Shown: positions 8,108-16,160 of the stretch, piece by piece
Layout: every line of letters begins with the position of its first letter
Position numbering within the stretch: position 1 is the stretch's first letter
NCBI GenBank assembly: GCA_013288825.1
Contig: JABDBC010000020.1
Location: 1 to 37,566 of the forward strand
From: Chlamydiota bacterium
Lineage (GTDB): Bacteria; Chlamydiota; Chlamydiia; Chlamydiales; Parachlamydiaceae
DNA length: 37,566 nucleotides
Direction of reading: 5' to 3'
Program-made: the position numbers and the translations under genes
Notes under the pieces: generated by a model
Database searches by the model: none
What the model saw: the letters and a program-made list of their open reading frames with translations, nothing else
What the model was told of the DNA's origin: nothing

Positions 8108-8798
8108 GAGTTCCCTCAGAATTTGTGATTTTACCATCGTCCATTTTCACAATGCGATTTGCATATTTAAATATTCTGCTGTCATGTGTGACAACGATGA
8201 CGACCCTGCCTAAAGCAGTAACATGCGAGCAGATCAGTTCCATAATTTTAGTTCCTGAGTCAGCATCTAGGGCTGAAGTGGGTTCATCACAAATGATTAG
8301 CTTGGGCTTGTGAATTAATGCTCGTGCAATTGCAACACGCTGTTGCTGGCCCCCAGAAAGGTTTTTGGGTAATGATGTAAATTTTGAACTGAGGCCGACC
8401 TCTTCCAAGCTTTTGGCAGCTTCTTCGAGAGCTTTGTTTCGAGGCCATCCATTGAGCAGGAGAGGAATAGCTGCATTTTCCCCGCAAGTCAGGGTTGGAA
8501 TCAAATGGAACTGTTGAAAAATAAATCCAATGGTACTCCTTCTAAAAGCAGTAATTTCCCTTTGAGCTTTTTCATGTAGTGGAAAATCGAAGAGATGAAT
8601 ATTTCCCGAATCAGCCCTCAGGGTTCCTGCGATGGTACTTAACAGAGTTGTTTTTCCGCTTCCCGAGGGGCCAACAATCATAATGAGTTCACTAGGATAT
8701 GCTTTAAAATGAACATTTTTTAATACATGAAAGATGTCGCCGCCTTGTTCGAAGCTCTTAGAAACATTTTCAACGACTACACTGGCTTGATTATCCAC
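8097..8798 (-). CDS. ABC exporter ATP-binding subunit (MacB/LolD/DevA type)
   Basis: The nucleotide-binding subunit. Walker A GPSGSGKT lies at about residues 43-50, the Q-loop in GFIFQQFHLIPTLT, the signature LSGGQQQR, Walker B LIICDEPTSALD, and the H-loop in VVTHD. The FQQFHLIPTLT segment is typical of the MacB/LolD/FtsE group. I prefer a GTG start at 8798, which has GAGG 6 nt upstream. The ATG at 8816 has no ribosome site and lies deeper inside the permease gene. The GTG start overlaps the permease stop by 8 nt. It powers the permease encoded just upstream. Confidence 0.93.
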   Translation of the reverse strand: MDNQASVVVENVSKSFEQGGDIFHVLKNVHFKAYPSELIMIVGPSGSGKTTLLSTIAGTLRADSGNIHLFDFPLHEKAQREITAFRRSTIGFIFQQFHLIPTLTCGENAAIPLLLNGWPRNKALEEAAKSLEEVGLSSKFTSLPKNLSGGQQQRVAIARALIHKPKLIICDEPTSALDADSGTKIMELICSHVTALGRVVIVVTHDSRIFKYANRIVKMDDGKITNSEGTHAT

Positions 8799-9930
8799 GG
8801 AACACCTCAGCAGCATCTAATTTGCGTATGCGATTAATGCCAAGAAGAGCGGCAAATAGACAAATGATGATAACGGCAACAAAAGTAATTGCTAAAATTT
8901 CATAAGGCATAAAGAATGGAAAGCCATCTTGTGAGCAGGCAAGGTGTCCAAAAATTGATGTAATGCCAACGCCTATTCCATACCCGATAAAGCCAACAAA
9001 AAAAGCTTGTAAAAGGAGCATTCTGCACAATAACCCAGTCCCTGCTCCCATAGCTTTCAAAGCACCCAAATGTTTTAAATTTTCTAGAACAAAGGAGTAG
9101 AAGGTTTGACCCGCCACTGCGATTCCAACCAAAAAACCAGTAATAATGGTGATGCTGAATGAAAAAGGGATGCCGGTATTTTTAAATATCCAATTTATTG
9201 TACTCCAAAAAAATTGGTCTGAAGTAAATGCTTTCAAGCCAGTTTCTTTGTTGATTTTCTCTATTACTTGATCGATATTCTTTCCTTCTGCTGGTGCTGC
9301 AAGAATGAATGCGAGGCTTTTTCGCTTCGCAGGAGCTATTTGGACTGCTTGGTTAAATGTTGTGTAGATGTATGGGTAGCCAAAAAAAGAGCGTTCTGCT
9401 TTGCAAATTCCAACGATTCTAACATCATGATCATTAATGTCCAGATGGTCTCCGATACTGATTGGCTGATCCCTGCCTACGCTAAATTGTTCTACAGCAA
9501 CCTGATCAATGATCACTGCGCCGTCTTGCCAAATGTCATGGATATCTCCTTCTAACATACGTGAGGGGGCTCCTATTAGTGTGGCTGTATCTAATCCCAT
9601 CAATTGGATAGCTTTGAAGGCTCCTCCCTCTAAACGAGCTTGCTGAATAGAAAAAAAAAGAGGCACGGCCCATTGCACTCCTTCTACCGAGCGAATCCGA
9701 GGCAGGTCGGTATCGAGAAGAGGAAGAATATCGCCTGGCTGTTCTACGAGAGGATCGACAACCCAAATGGGAACTTGCGTATTGCGAATGGTGGCCGTTG
9801 ACCAGCGGAGAAGGCCGAAGAAAATTGAGCCTTGATGGGTCATTAAAAGGGATGCAAAGCATAAAGCAGACACAAGCAGCAGGTATTTAGCTCGATCTCC
9901 TATTAGCATTTTGAATGCCATCCAATACAT
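8791..9930 (-). CDS. FtsX/DevC-type ABC permease
   Basis: A 379-residue inner-membrane permease with FtsX topology. One N-terminal transmembrane segment (YLLLVSALCFASLLMTHQGSI) is followed by a periplasmic domain of about 220 residues. Three C-terminal segments follow (about 255-285, 300-330 and 345-370), ending with LGINRIRKLDAAEVFRG, the DevC/FtsX-type C-terminus. The ATG at 9930 has GGAGG 6 nt upstream; a TTG at 9933 is also in frame. It is the first gene of a four-gene operon (permease, ATPase, adaptor, outer-membrane factor). Related DevBCA-TolC systems export glycolipids in cyanobacteria, so a lipophilic cargo is reasonable. Confidence 0.9.
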   Translation of the reverse strand: MYWMAFKMLIGDRAKYLLLVSALCFASLLMTHQGSIFFGLLRWSTATIRNTQVPIWVVDPLVEQPGDILPLLDTDLPRIRSVEGVQWAVPLFFSIQQARLEGGAFKAIQLMGLDTATLIGAPSRMLEGDIHDIWQDGAVIIDQVAVEQFSVGRDQPISIGDHLDINDHDVRIVGICKAERSFFGYPYIYTTFNQAVQIAPAKRKSLAFILAAPAEGKNIDQVIEKINKETGLKAFTSDQFFWSTINWIFKNTGIPFSFSITIITGFLVGIAVAGQTFYSFVLENLKHLGALKAMGAGTGLLCRMLLLQAFFVGFIGYGIGVGITSIFGHLACSQDGFPFFMPYEILAITFVAVIIICLFAALLGINRIRKLDAAEVFRG

Positions 9931-9954
9931 CAATTGCCTCCTCGATGGAAAAAC

Positions 9955-9982
9955 AGTGTAGCATAAACTTTCTTAAGTTCAA
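9955..9982 (-). promoter_or_regulatory. Candidate promoter of the exporter operon
   Basis: On the minus strand TTGAAC (9977-9982) and TACACT (9955-9960) are 16 bp apart, about 25 bp before the permease ATG. The 121-bp gap between the divergent permease and SRPBCC genes must also hold the promoter for the plus-strand pair, which I could not place clearly. Confidence 0.35.
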
Positions 9983-10051
9983 ATCATTAAAATATATTTT
10001 GAAAATAAATGCTGAGAATGCCACTATATCTATTTATAAAAGGAGCAAGCC

Positions 10052-10486
10052 ATGCGTTTCTATGAAGCCTCTATTTTTACCTCAGCTAGCCCGGAAGCCA
10101 TTTGGAAACAGTATACTGAAGTTCATAGCTGGCACAAATGGGATGGAGAATTAAGTAAGTGTGAATTATTAGGGGCGTTTGGCAACGGTGCTAAGATTAA
10201 ATTATCCCCTAAAGAGGGTCCCGGAGTAACGGCAAAGATCACAGATTGTGTTTTAAACAGGGCATTTACAAGCACAAGTGGAATCCCTTGTCTTATCAAG
10301 ATTTCTTTTCATCACAAGATAGAACCAATTAGAGATGGGGCAAAGATTACGCATCAGATTATATTGGAGGGCTGCTTGGCAAGAATTTTTCACACGTGCA
10401 TAGGTCCTTCAATAGCTAAGGGCCTTTCAAAATCTTTAGAAGAGCTGGGTAAATTAGCAAATGAAAGAAGCTCAAAAGAACGGTAG
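10052..10486 (+). CDS. SRPBCC (polyketide cyclase/START-like) protein
   Basis: A 144-residue single-domain protein of the SRPBCC fold. It opens with the usual pattern (a strand, ASPEAIWKQYTEVHSWHKWDGEL), has a central beta-sheet (GNGAKIKLSPK ... GAKITHQIILEG) and ends with a long helix (GLSKSLEELGKLANE). The fold makes a deep hydrophobic pocket and is used by aromatase/cyclases of polyketide pathways. It shares its motifs with the next gene and with 19701-20168, so the three form one subfamily. The ATG follows AGGAG at 7 nt. It is read divergently from the exporter operon, 8 bp before its partner. The specific step is not known. Confidence 0.8.
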   Translation: MRFYEASIFTSASPEAIWKQYTEVHSWHKWDGELSKCELLGAFGNGAKIKLSPKEGPGVTAKITDCVLNRAFTSTSGIPCLIKISFHHKIEPIRDGAKITHQIILEGCLARIFHTCIGPSIAKGLSKSLEELGKLANERSSKER

Positions 10487-10493
10487 GGGGGAT

Positions 10494-10931
10494 ATGTTTA
10501 AGTGGAAAATAACTGCCAGTGCTAAGGCACAGGCTAGGCCGAGCGATGTTTGGGAGATCTGGACAGATGTAGCAGCTTGGCCAAAATGGGATCATGAACT
10601 TGAATGGAGCTCTTTAAACGGTCCTTTTAAAGTGGGTACAGAGGGAAAATTGAAACCGAAAGGATGGCCTGAATCAAAGTTTTGTTTAATTTCTGTGGAA
10701 GAAGGCAAAGCTCACAGCGATAAGACACAAATGCCTTTCACTTCTATTGTATTCAATCATACTATGGCTCCTTGCGAAAATTCACAAGTGAAAATAATGC
10801 ACACTGTAGAAGTCTCGGGATTATTAGCTCCGCTTCTTTGGCTAACTATGAGATTTGCCTTAAAAAAAGGGCTGCCGAAGGCGGTTGAAAAATTGGCAAA
10901 AATGGCTGAAGCACGAGCACAAACTCGATAA
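10494..10931 (+). CDS. SRPBCC (polyketide cyclase/START-like) protein
   Basis: A 145-residue SRPBCC protein with the opening KITASAKAQARPSDVWEIWT and a WPKWDHELEW motif nearly matching WSEWDHGIDW of the protein at 19701-20168. The C-terminal helix (LPKAVEKLAKMAEARA) also matches that protein (LPESVKTLAKMAKELS). The ATG at 10494 directly follows the stop of the preceding gene and a run of six G; the longer frame from 10461 would overlap it. The gene ends 3 bp from the convergent chain-length-factor gene. It is likely a cyclase, aromatase or ligand-binding helper of the polyketide pathway. Confidence 0.8.
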   Translation: MFKWKITASAKAQARPSDVWEIWTDVAAWPKWDHELEWSSLNGPFKVGTEGKLKPKGWPESKFCLISVEEGKAHSDKTQMPFTSIVFNHTMAPCENSQVKIMHTVEVSGLLAPLLWLTMRFALKKGLPKAVEKLAKMAEARAQTR

Positions 10932-10934
10932 AGT

Positions 10935-12110
10935 TTAGTTGGACAACAATAAACTCACGCTAGATCCATCTAAATTGCGCGAATTGATCATCACATTCTC
11001 CAATTTCCCATCAATTGGATTGTCTAATACTAATTTCCCTACGGTAGGATGGATCAATTCTGAACTTGACCACAGCCCCCTTGGAATGGTCTGTTTCTCT
11101 AAGGATTTGACAGCGATCACTACCTGAACGGCGAAGTCAGCTGCTAGTAAACTCCCATGTAAGGGTTTTGTCGTTGTCAAATAGAGCTTCGGAGATTGTT
11201 TGAACACTTGACTAATGGCATTGTATTCGTCGTTGTCGTAGTCAGGAAGGCCTTTTGCATCAAGAAATATACAATTTACCTTTTCTGGACCTACGTTGGC
11301 ATCATCAAGACAGCTTCTCATTGCTTCAGGAAGGGACCTTGCGATTCCCATACCAGCAATTCGAGCAAGAATCTTTTGTTTTTCTGCTGCTACGGATTCC
11401 TCAGGCTCTACTGTGAAAAGACCTGCTCCCTCTCCTAACAAATAACCATCCGATTTTTGATGAAATGGCAAATATTGACCAGAGGCAGAAATCGGCTCCC
11501 TGCGAATGCAAGCATTATATACCAATGGTGATAAAGGGGCCTCAACACCTCCAACAAAGGCTCCAGGAAGATCACCTCGTCGAATTAGATGACAGGCATG
11601 TTCTAAGGCATAACCAGTGCTTAATGCATCTGCTGCGAATGTTTTGCTATAACCAGAAATTTTGTACTGAAGTGAAATTTCTCCCTGTGGTGCTGTTGGA
11701 AACCATGCTGTAGCCACATATGGGCTAAGTGCATCGAAATTATTGTTATATATCTCGTCCAATTGGGGTTCAACAAACGTCCATCCTCCTGTCAGATTGC
11801 CCAACAAAATGCCAAAATCTTCAATTTTAGCAGAATCTAAAATCAAGCGACTATGCACTTGTTGAAAAGCTTGCATAATTAGGAGTGTAAACCGATCTAA
11901 CTTTCGCAATATCCTAATGTTGATTCCATTACTTAACAGATCATCATTTATATATGCTACATTTGGTTTCCAGACAGCTGTTTCAGGCATTTGAAGATGC
12001 TTTTGGAAATTAGATGTTCCTCGAGCAATATTTTGCATCATATTTTCGATGCAACATCCTAGTGAGGTGGCAACCCCACATTCTGTAATAACTAAACGTT
12101 GTTTTGTCAT
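10935..12110 (-). CDS. Type II polyketide chain-length factor (KS-beta)
   Basis: A 391-residue thiolase-fold protein homologous to the ketosynthase encoded just upstream, with every catalytic residue lost. Where the ketosynthase has TGCTGG this protein has DALSTG (Cys to Leu). NAHGSST is replaced by DAKGLPD (His to Lys), and the second His of IGHALSAAN by Gly in LHGSLLAAD. Structural landmarks remain (GEGAGLFTVEP, GGVEAPLSPL). This is the hallmark of chain-length factors, which pair with KS-alpha and set the number of extender units. The start ATG overlaps the ketosynthase stop (ATGA). Most actinobacterial chain-length factors have Gln in place of Cys, so Leu is unusual. It is the last gene of the operon. 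Confidence 0.9.
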   Translation of the reverse strand: MTKQRLVITECGVATSLGCCIENMMQNIARGTSNFQKHLQMPETAVWKPNVAYINDDLLSNGINIRILRKLDRFTLLIMQAFQQVHSRLILDSAKIEDFGILLGNLTGGWTFVEPQLDEIYNNNFDALSPYVATAWFPTAPQGEISLQYKISGYSKTFAADALSTGYALEHACHLIRRGDLPGAFVGGVEAPLSPLVYNACIRREPISASGQYLPFHQKSDGYLLGEGAGLFTVEPEESVAAEKQKILARIAGMGIARSLPEAMRSCLDDANVGPEKVNCIFLDAKGLPDYDNDEYNAISQVFKQSPKLYLTTTKPLHGSLLAADFAVQVVIAVKSLEKQTIPRGLWSSSELIHPTVGKLVLDNPIDGKLENVMINSRNLDGSSVSLLLSN

Positions 12111-13345
12111 ATCTTTTTTAATACCAAGCTGGAGTGAATACCTGAAAAGCCACTACTGGTTTTTAACACTGTTGTGACATTCTTTTCTAAAGACTTCTTA
12201 GACACTACTGTTAATGGACAGGTGGGATCCTGAGATTCTAAATTGAGAGTAGGAGGAATTCTGCTATCTTGAATTGAAAGGACAACACTTATCAATTCAA
12301 TGCTATTGGCAGCTGAGAGAGCATGTCCAATTTGTGATTTGATCGATGTGACTGGAATTTCTTTTGCGCGTTTTCCAAATATACGGTAGAAAGCATTGCA
12401 TTCTGCAGTATCGTTTTGGGGAGTGGAAGAGCCATGAGCATTAATAAAATCCACTTCTTCGGGATCTATTTTAGCATCTTTAAGAGCCAAAAGACATGCT
12501 TTAGAGATAGATATTCCATCTTGGGGGATATCCGTCATATGGTAACAATTGTTAACACTGGCGGTTCCTCTAATTTCTGCATAAATCTTAGCATCCCTTT
12601 TTTGAGCATGATCAAAATTTTCTAAAATTAATATCCCGCATCCCTCAGCTAATACAAATCCATCGCGATCCTTATCAAACGGACGTGAGGCCTTTTGTGG
12701 ATCGTGATTCCTTTTTGAAGTCGCTCCGATTTTACCGAACGCTGCTACAACAAGAGGTGTAATAGGTGCTTCTACAGCACCAACGATGCACATATCAACA
12801 TTGCCACTTCGAATCATATGTAGACCATATCCCATGGCGTCATTCCCACCAGTGCAGCCTGTGGCTATGGTGACAGAACCACCTCGACAAGAATATTTCT
12901 GTGCAATATTTGCTGCAATGTTATTAAAAAAGAAACTGTCTTCGTAATATTGGGACTGTAAAGGGATAAATCCTATATGCCCACCTGTTTTTCTATTGCG
13001 TTCAAAAGATAGTTCCATTTGAGCAATTTCACCAATTGCAGTGGCAATAAATACTCCGCAACGATCATTAAAATTTGTGTCTAGGAGATTTGCATCTTGC
13101 AGAGCCTCTTGTACGGCCATTTCTGCAAATAAAAGATTTCTTTTCTGGATTTTTTCACCCTTATTATCGAAAGGGATAGAAACAACCCCAGCAATTTGGC
13201 TTAAATGGGGAGGGATATTAATTAAATCAGTAATTTTACGTACGCCAGAAGTACCTGACAGGCAGTTCTTCCAAAATTCAGAAACATTTTTACCTATAGG
13301 ATTAACAGTTCCTATACCTGTAACAACTGCCCTTCTTTCAGACAT
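12107..13345 (-). CDS. Type II polyketide ketosynthase (KS-alpha)
   Basis: A 412-residue beta-ketoacyl-ACP synthase. The catalytic triad is intact: Cys164 in ATGCTGGNDAMGYG, His304 in INAHGSSTPQND and His341 in SQIGHALSAANS. The TGCT context around Cys is closer to aromatic-PKS KS-alpha (TGCTSG) than to housekeeping FabF (TACAT). Other landmarks are RPFDKDRDGFVLAEGCG and EAPITPLVVAAF. The ATG at 13345 has AAAGG 6 nt upstream. It would form a heterodimer with the chain-length factor and extend malonyl units on the ACP at 16157-16873. A FabF duplicate is the alternative, but the degenerate partner and the cyclase neighbours argue against it. Confidence 0.93.
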   Translation of the reverse strand: MSERRAVVTGIGTVNPIGKNVSEFWKNCLSGTSGVRKITDLINIPPHLSQIAGVVSIPFDNKGEKIQKRNLLFAEMAVQEALQDANLLDTNFNDRCGVFIATAIGEIAQMELSFERNRKTGGHIGFIPLQSQYYEDSFFFNNIAANIAQKYSCRGGSVTIATGCTGGNDAMGYGLHMIRSGNVDMCIVGAVEAPITPLVVAAFGKIGATSKRNHDPQKASRPFDKDRDGFVLAEGCGILILENFDHAQKRDAKIYAEIRGTASVNNCYHMTDIPQDGISISKACLLALKDAKIDPEEVDFINAHGSSTPQNDTAECNAFYRIFGKRAKEIPVTSIKSQIGHALSAANSIELISVVLSIQDSRIPPTLNLESQDPTCPLTVVSKKSLEKNVTTVLKTSSGFSGIHSSLVLKKI

Positions 13346-13354
13346 AACCATCCT

Positions 13355-14128
13355 TTAGTTTATTTCATCATTGAGTAACGCAACAACGCGCGCAGGGCCA
13401 CCTCCACATCCTTTTAATTTGATTGGAAAACAAGAGACCTTGAATTTCTTCTTAGTCGGCAATGCTTCCAAATTTGTTAATCGTTCTATTTGACAATATT
13501 TTCGTCTTCTTCCAAGCATATGACAGGGCCATAATGAATGTTGATTCCCAGTTTTCTGAAATGCTTGAATCATCTTGTGGAAGGGGGCATCAAATCCAAA
13601 ACTATCGACTCCGATCACCTTTATGCCGCAGTCTAGCAACCAATCTGTTGCCTCGAGACTAATTCCACGAAAATGTGTAAAATATTCTCGGCGCCCCCAA
13701 AGCTTATTTGCTCCTGTATTGATAAAGACTATGTCTCCCTTATTTAAAGACAATCCTTGGATGGTCTGTGCTTGTTGGAGCTCTTTAGCAGACACTGTTT
13801 CCTCGCTCTGTTTCAGAGAACAATCTAACACCAAGGCAGTTCCAAAAAACCATTCTAGAGGAAGTTCATCAATCGATTGAGCCCTTACTCCTTCACAGAG
13901 AGGTCCATAATGTAATGGGGCATCTACATGGGTTCCTGAATGAGATGTCAATTTTATGCGTTCAAGATTCACTGCTAAACCATCAGGAAAACTATCTGCA
14001 TTGATTCCGCTTTCCTTTAATAAAAGAAGCGCCCCCTGCTGATGGTCGATATATTCAAATTGTACTGGCTCAGGTTCTGAAATTGATGTTTCTAAAGGAA
14101 CTGAAAGATCAATGCACTGCAGTTGCAT
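13355..14128 (-). CDS. Metal-dependent cyclase, kynurenine-formamidase-like family
   Basis: A protein of about 257 residues of the 'putative cyclase' family. It carries the metal-site motif HSGTHVDAPLHYG and further family landmarks (DLSVPLE at the N-terminus, GDIVFINTGANKLWG, GVDSFGFDAP, IKLKGCGGGPARVVAL at the end). Members hydrolyse formyl-kynurenine, or are found in aromatic polyketide clusters as later-ring cyclases. Given the neighbours, a ring-closing or hydrolytic step is likely. I chose the ATG at 14128, which has GAGGTG close upstream. The longer frame to 14185 runs inside the flavoprotein gene without a ribosome site. It overlaps the flavoprotein gene by 20 nt. Confidence 0.85.
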   Translation of the reverse strand: MQLQCIDLSVPLETSISEPEPVQFEYIDHQQGALLLLKESGINADSFPDGLAVNLERIKLTSHSGTHVDAPLHYGPLCEGVRAQSIDELPLEWFFGTALVLDCSLKQSEETVSAKELQQAQTIQGLSLNKGDIVFINTGANKLWGRREYFTHFRGISLEATDWLLDCGIKVIGVDSFGFDAPFHKMIQAFQKTGNQHSLWPCHMLGRRRKYCQIERLTNLEALPTKKKFKVSCFPIKLKGCGGGPARVVALLNDEIN

Positions 14129-15299
14129 ATGCACCTCGAGCAACTTGTATTCCATTACTATATGAACAACCATCGCGAACGACACTTGTAAAAGCTTGGG
14201 TTAGCATAAGAGGTATTTGCAAAGGCAAATGAGGATCGGCAAATAATTTTAAGATGTCATTCCATAGGGATTTTTCTATGTTCTGGTAAACGCTAGATTG
14301 TTGATTTTTTAACCAGTTCTGTATTGCCTTGGTGTAGGATTCAGGAGTATTTTGCACGATTGAGGCAGCAGCTTGTTCCGCAGAGAAGAAGGCAAAATCA
14401 ATTCCGGGGGAAAAAAATGGATCCAGGAAGGCTGCAGCATCACCCACTAAGCGGTAGCAAGATCCAGCAGGTTCAACACATACTCTTCGATAGTTTTTTG
14501 CCGGAATGATAGGCAAGACTCTTTTTGCTCCTTCGAGCATGTTTGTTAGATATGAAGAGAGTGCAATTGTATTGCTAAAAAGCTTGTCTGATGGGGCGCT
14601 GGGATCTAAAGAATTTTCTGCAAGCACGCATCCAATACTGATCCGATTTTTCGAAAGAGGAATAGAGAAGAGATACCCCCCTTCTATAGCTATAATCCTC
14701 ATTTCGTGGATTACCTCTGATGGCAATTCAAAATGGCTAAAAAGGGCTATACGTTGATCTAATTTTTGCTCTTCAACAGGCAATTCTAAGTGTTGAGATA
14801 GGTACGCCGTCTTACCCGTTGCATCTACTATAATGGGCGCTACTAATTCGTAAGAACAACTCTGACTATCATAGGATATGTTGACTGAGATTGACGATAA
14901 TTCGCAGCTTTTGATAATGCTTTTAGGGAAGAATTCAACACCTGAATCTAATGCAGCTTCTAATAGGACTTGGTCAAATAGATTACGATCAACATGAACA
15001 AGGTCGCCGTATTCAACTTCATTGCTTGAGGATTTAACTTTGATTTCAATAGTTTGTTGTCCGCTTGCCGAACAGAAAACACAACTACTGTTTTTTTTCA
15101 GTGCAGAGAGCAGTCGTTCTCCCACCTTAGGGTTACCCATATTACATGAAGAGTTGTAAATCCATGATTCAGGCAAATGATAAGCAGTGCCGGCATCGCG
15201 AGAGATCATTGCGACTTTAAATCCCTTCTGAGACAGATATGCAGAGGTCGCACATCCACTTATACCAGAACCTAAAACAATTACATCTATCTCTCGCAT
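14109..15299 (-). CDS. FAD-dependent oxidoreductase of the halogenase/geranylgeranyl-reductase type
   Basis: A 396-residue flavoprotein. The N-terminal dinucleotide-binding motif is VLGSGISGCATSAYL (residues 8-22). The second FAD motif VGDAAAFLDPFFSPG (285-299) is the form found in tryptophan-halogenase-like enzymes and geranylgeranyl-reductase-like enzymes. The halogenase signature WxWxIP is not present; the matching place reads GGYLFSIPL (207-215). It is therefore more likely a monooxygenase or reductase than a halogenase. AGGTG lies 4 nt before the ATG. The gene overlaps its upstream neighbour by 13 nt. In the pathway it would hydroxylate, oxidise or reduce the polyketide. Confidence 0.85.
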   Translation of the reverse strand: MREIDVIVLGSGISGCATSAYLSQKGFKVAMISRDAGTAYHLPESWIYNSSCNMGNPKVGERLLSALKKNSSCVFCSASGQQTIEIKVKSSSNEVEYGDLVHVDRNLFDQVLLEAALDSGVEFFPKSIIKSCELSSISVNISYDSQSCSYELVAPIIVDATGKTAYLSQHLELPVEEQKLDQRIALFSHFELPSEVIHEMRIIAIEGGYLFSIPLSKNRISIGCVLAENSLDPSAPSDKLFSNTIALSSYLTNMLEGAKRVLPIIPAKNYRRVCVEPAGSCYRLVGDAAAFLDPFFSPGIDFAFFSAEQAAASIVQNTPESYTKAIQNWLKNQQSSVYQNIEKSLWNDILKLFADPHLPLQIPLMLTQAFTSVVRDGCSYSNGIQVARGAYATAVH

Positions 15300-15751
15300 G
15301 AATCACCTAATTTTTGAAGTAGATCTTGTAGCCTAGTCTGAAAGTCTTGTGAAAATTGAATAAGCCTCATGCTGTATTCTTCAGATTCTTCCAGTTCGGC
15401 TTGCGGTAATTCAAAATACCTGACTGCTGTAAGCTCTGTGAGGGTATCTGTTAAAACTGCAAATTGCCATAATCCCTGATGGATCGATGTCGGTGGTGGT
15501 GGTTGTGGCGAGAAAAAGGCAACATCAAGATTTGGGTTACAAAAGCGTATGGTGCGAACCCAGCTATTCCGTCCTTGCCAGTCGACAAGCATTTTAAAGT
15601 CTTGGTGCAAACCATCGTCATACAAAATTTCAATTTTCTGAAGGGGATTCCAAAATGAGGCCCAGCTGCTGATATCCCAAATACGCTTATGAGCAATGTT
15701 CAGAGGTACTTGAATCTTTTTTTTTACGATGATTTTATGCACTTTTTTCAA
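15287..15751 (-). CDS. SRPBCC aromatase/cyclase-like protein
   Basis: A 154-residue SRPBCC protein. Key segments are VPLNIAHKRIWDISSWASFW, ILYDDGLHQDFKMLV, RFCNPNLDVAFFSPQPPPP and HQGLWQF. The same blocks recur in the next upstream gene and in the C-terminal half of the ACP fusion protein, so these three are paralogues. The frame has no early ATG: the start is a TTG at 15751, which overlaps the preceding gene by 17 nt, or a GTG at 15742. Both have weak ribosome sites, so expression probably relies on coupling. The role is likely regiospecific folding or aromatisation of the polyketide chain. Confidence 0.82.
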   Translation of the reverse strand: MKKVHKIIVKKKIQVPLNIAHKRIWDISSWASFWNPLQKIEILYDDGLHQDFKMLVDWQGRNSWVRTIRFCNPNLDVAFFSPQPPPPTSIHQGLWQFAVLTDTLTELTAVRYFELPQAELEESEEYSMRLIQFSQDFQTRLQDLLQKLGDSCER

Positions 15752-16160
15752 TCCAGTTTTTGAAGGATTTTAGATTATGCTCTAGAAACTTCTCTAAGAG
15801 AGTAATGTCAAAACCATACCCCTGTTTGATTTCAAATTCCCTAATTGCCTGTACGGATGTCATTTCGCCTTCTGATGAAAAAGTCCAGATCCCAGACATT
15901 TTGCTTAGGAGAGGCGGAGGCTTTGTTTGAAAAATTTCTATTGAATGGCAGGGATAACAAAACCGCACAGAGTGTACTGTTTCGTCTTTATCTCCACGCT
16001 TTACTGTCATATCGAATTCTTGATGGCGCCCGTCGTCGTAAAAAATGGAAATGGCGCGCACATCTGTCAGGACATCTTTCCAACGTCGTATATCTGCGTA
16101 TACGCCGTAAACAACTTCTCGGGGTGCACAGATTTCAATCTGCTTCATGACTTTCATCAT
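15735..16160 (-). CDS. SRPBCC aromatase/cyclase-like protein
   Basis: A 141-residue SRPBCC domain. Its landmarks are CAPREVVYGVYADIRRW, IFYDDGRHQEFDMTV, VRFCYPCHSIEIFQTKPPP and SGIWTF, paralogous to its two neighbours. I place the start at the ATG at 16160. It overlaps the stop of the ACP fusion gene (ATGATGA) and has GGAG 5 nt upstream. An earlier ATG at 16184 lies inside the upstream gene. The pocket-forming fold and the cluster context point to an aromatase/cyclase. No catalytic residue can be named from sequence alone. Confidence 0.85.
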   Translation of the reverse strand: MMKVMKQIEICAPREVVYGVYADIRRWKDVLTDVRAISIFYDDGRHQEFDMTVKRGDKDETVHSVRFCYPCHSIEIFQTKPPPLLSKMSGIWTFSSEGEMTSVQAIREFEIKQGYGFDITLLEKFLEHNLKSFKNWIEKSA

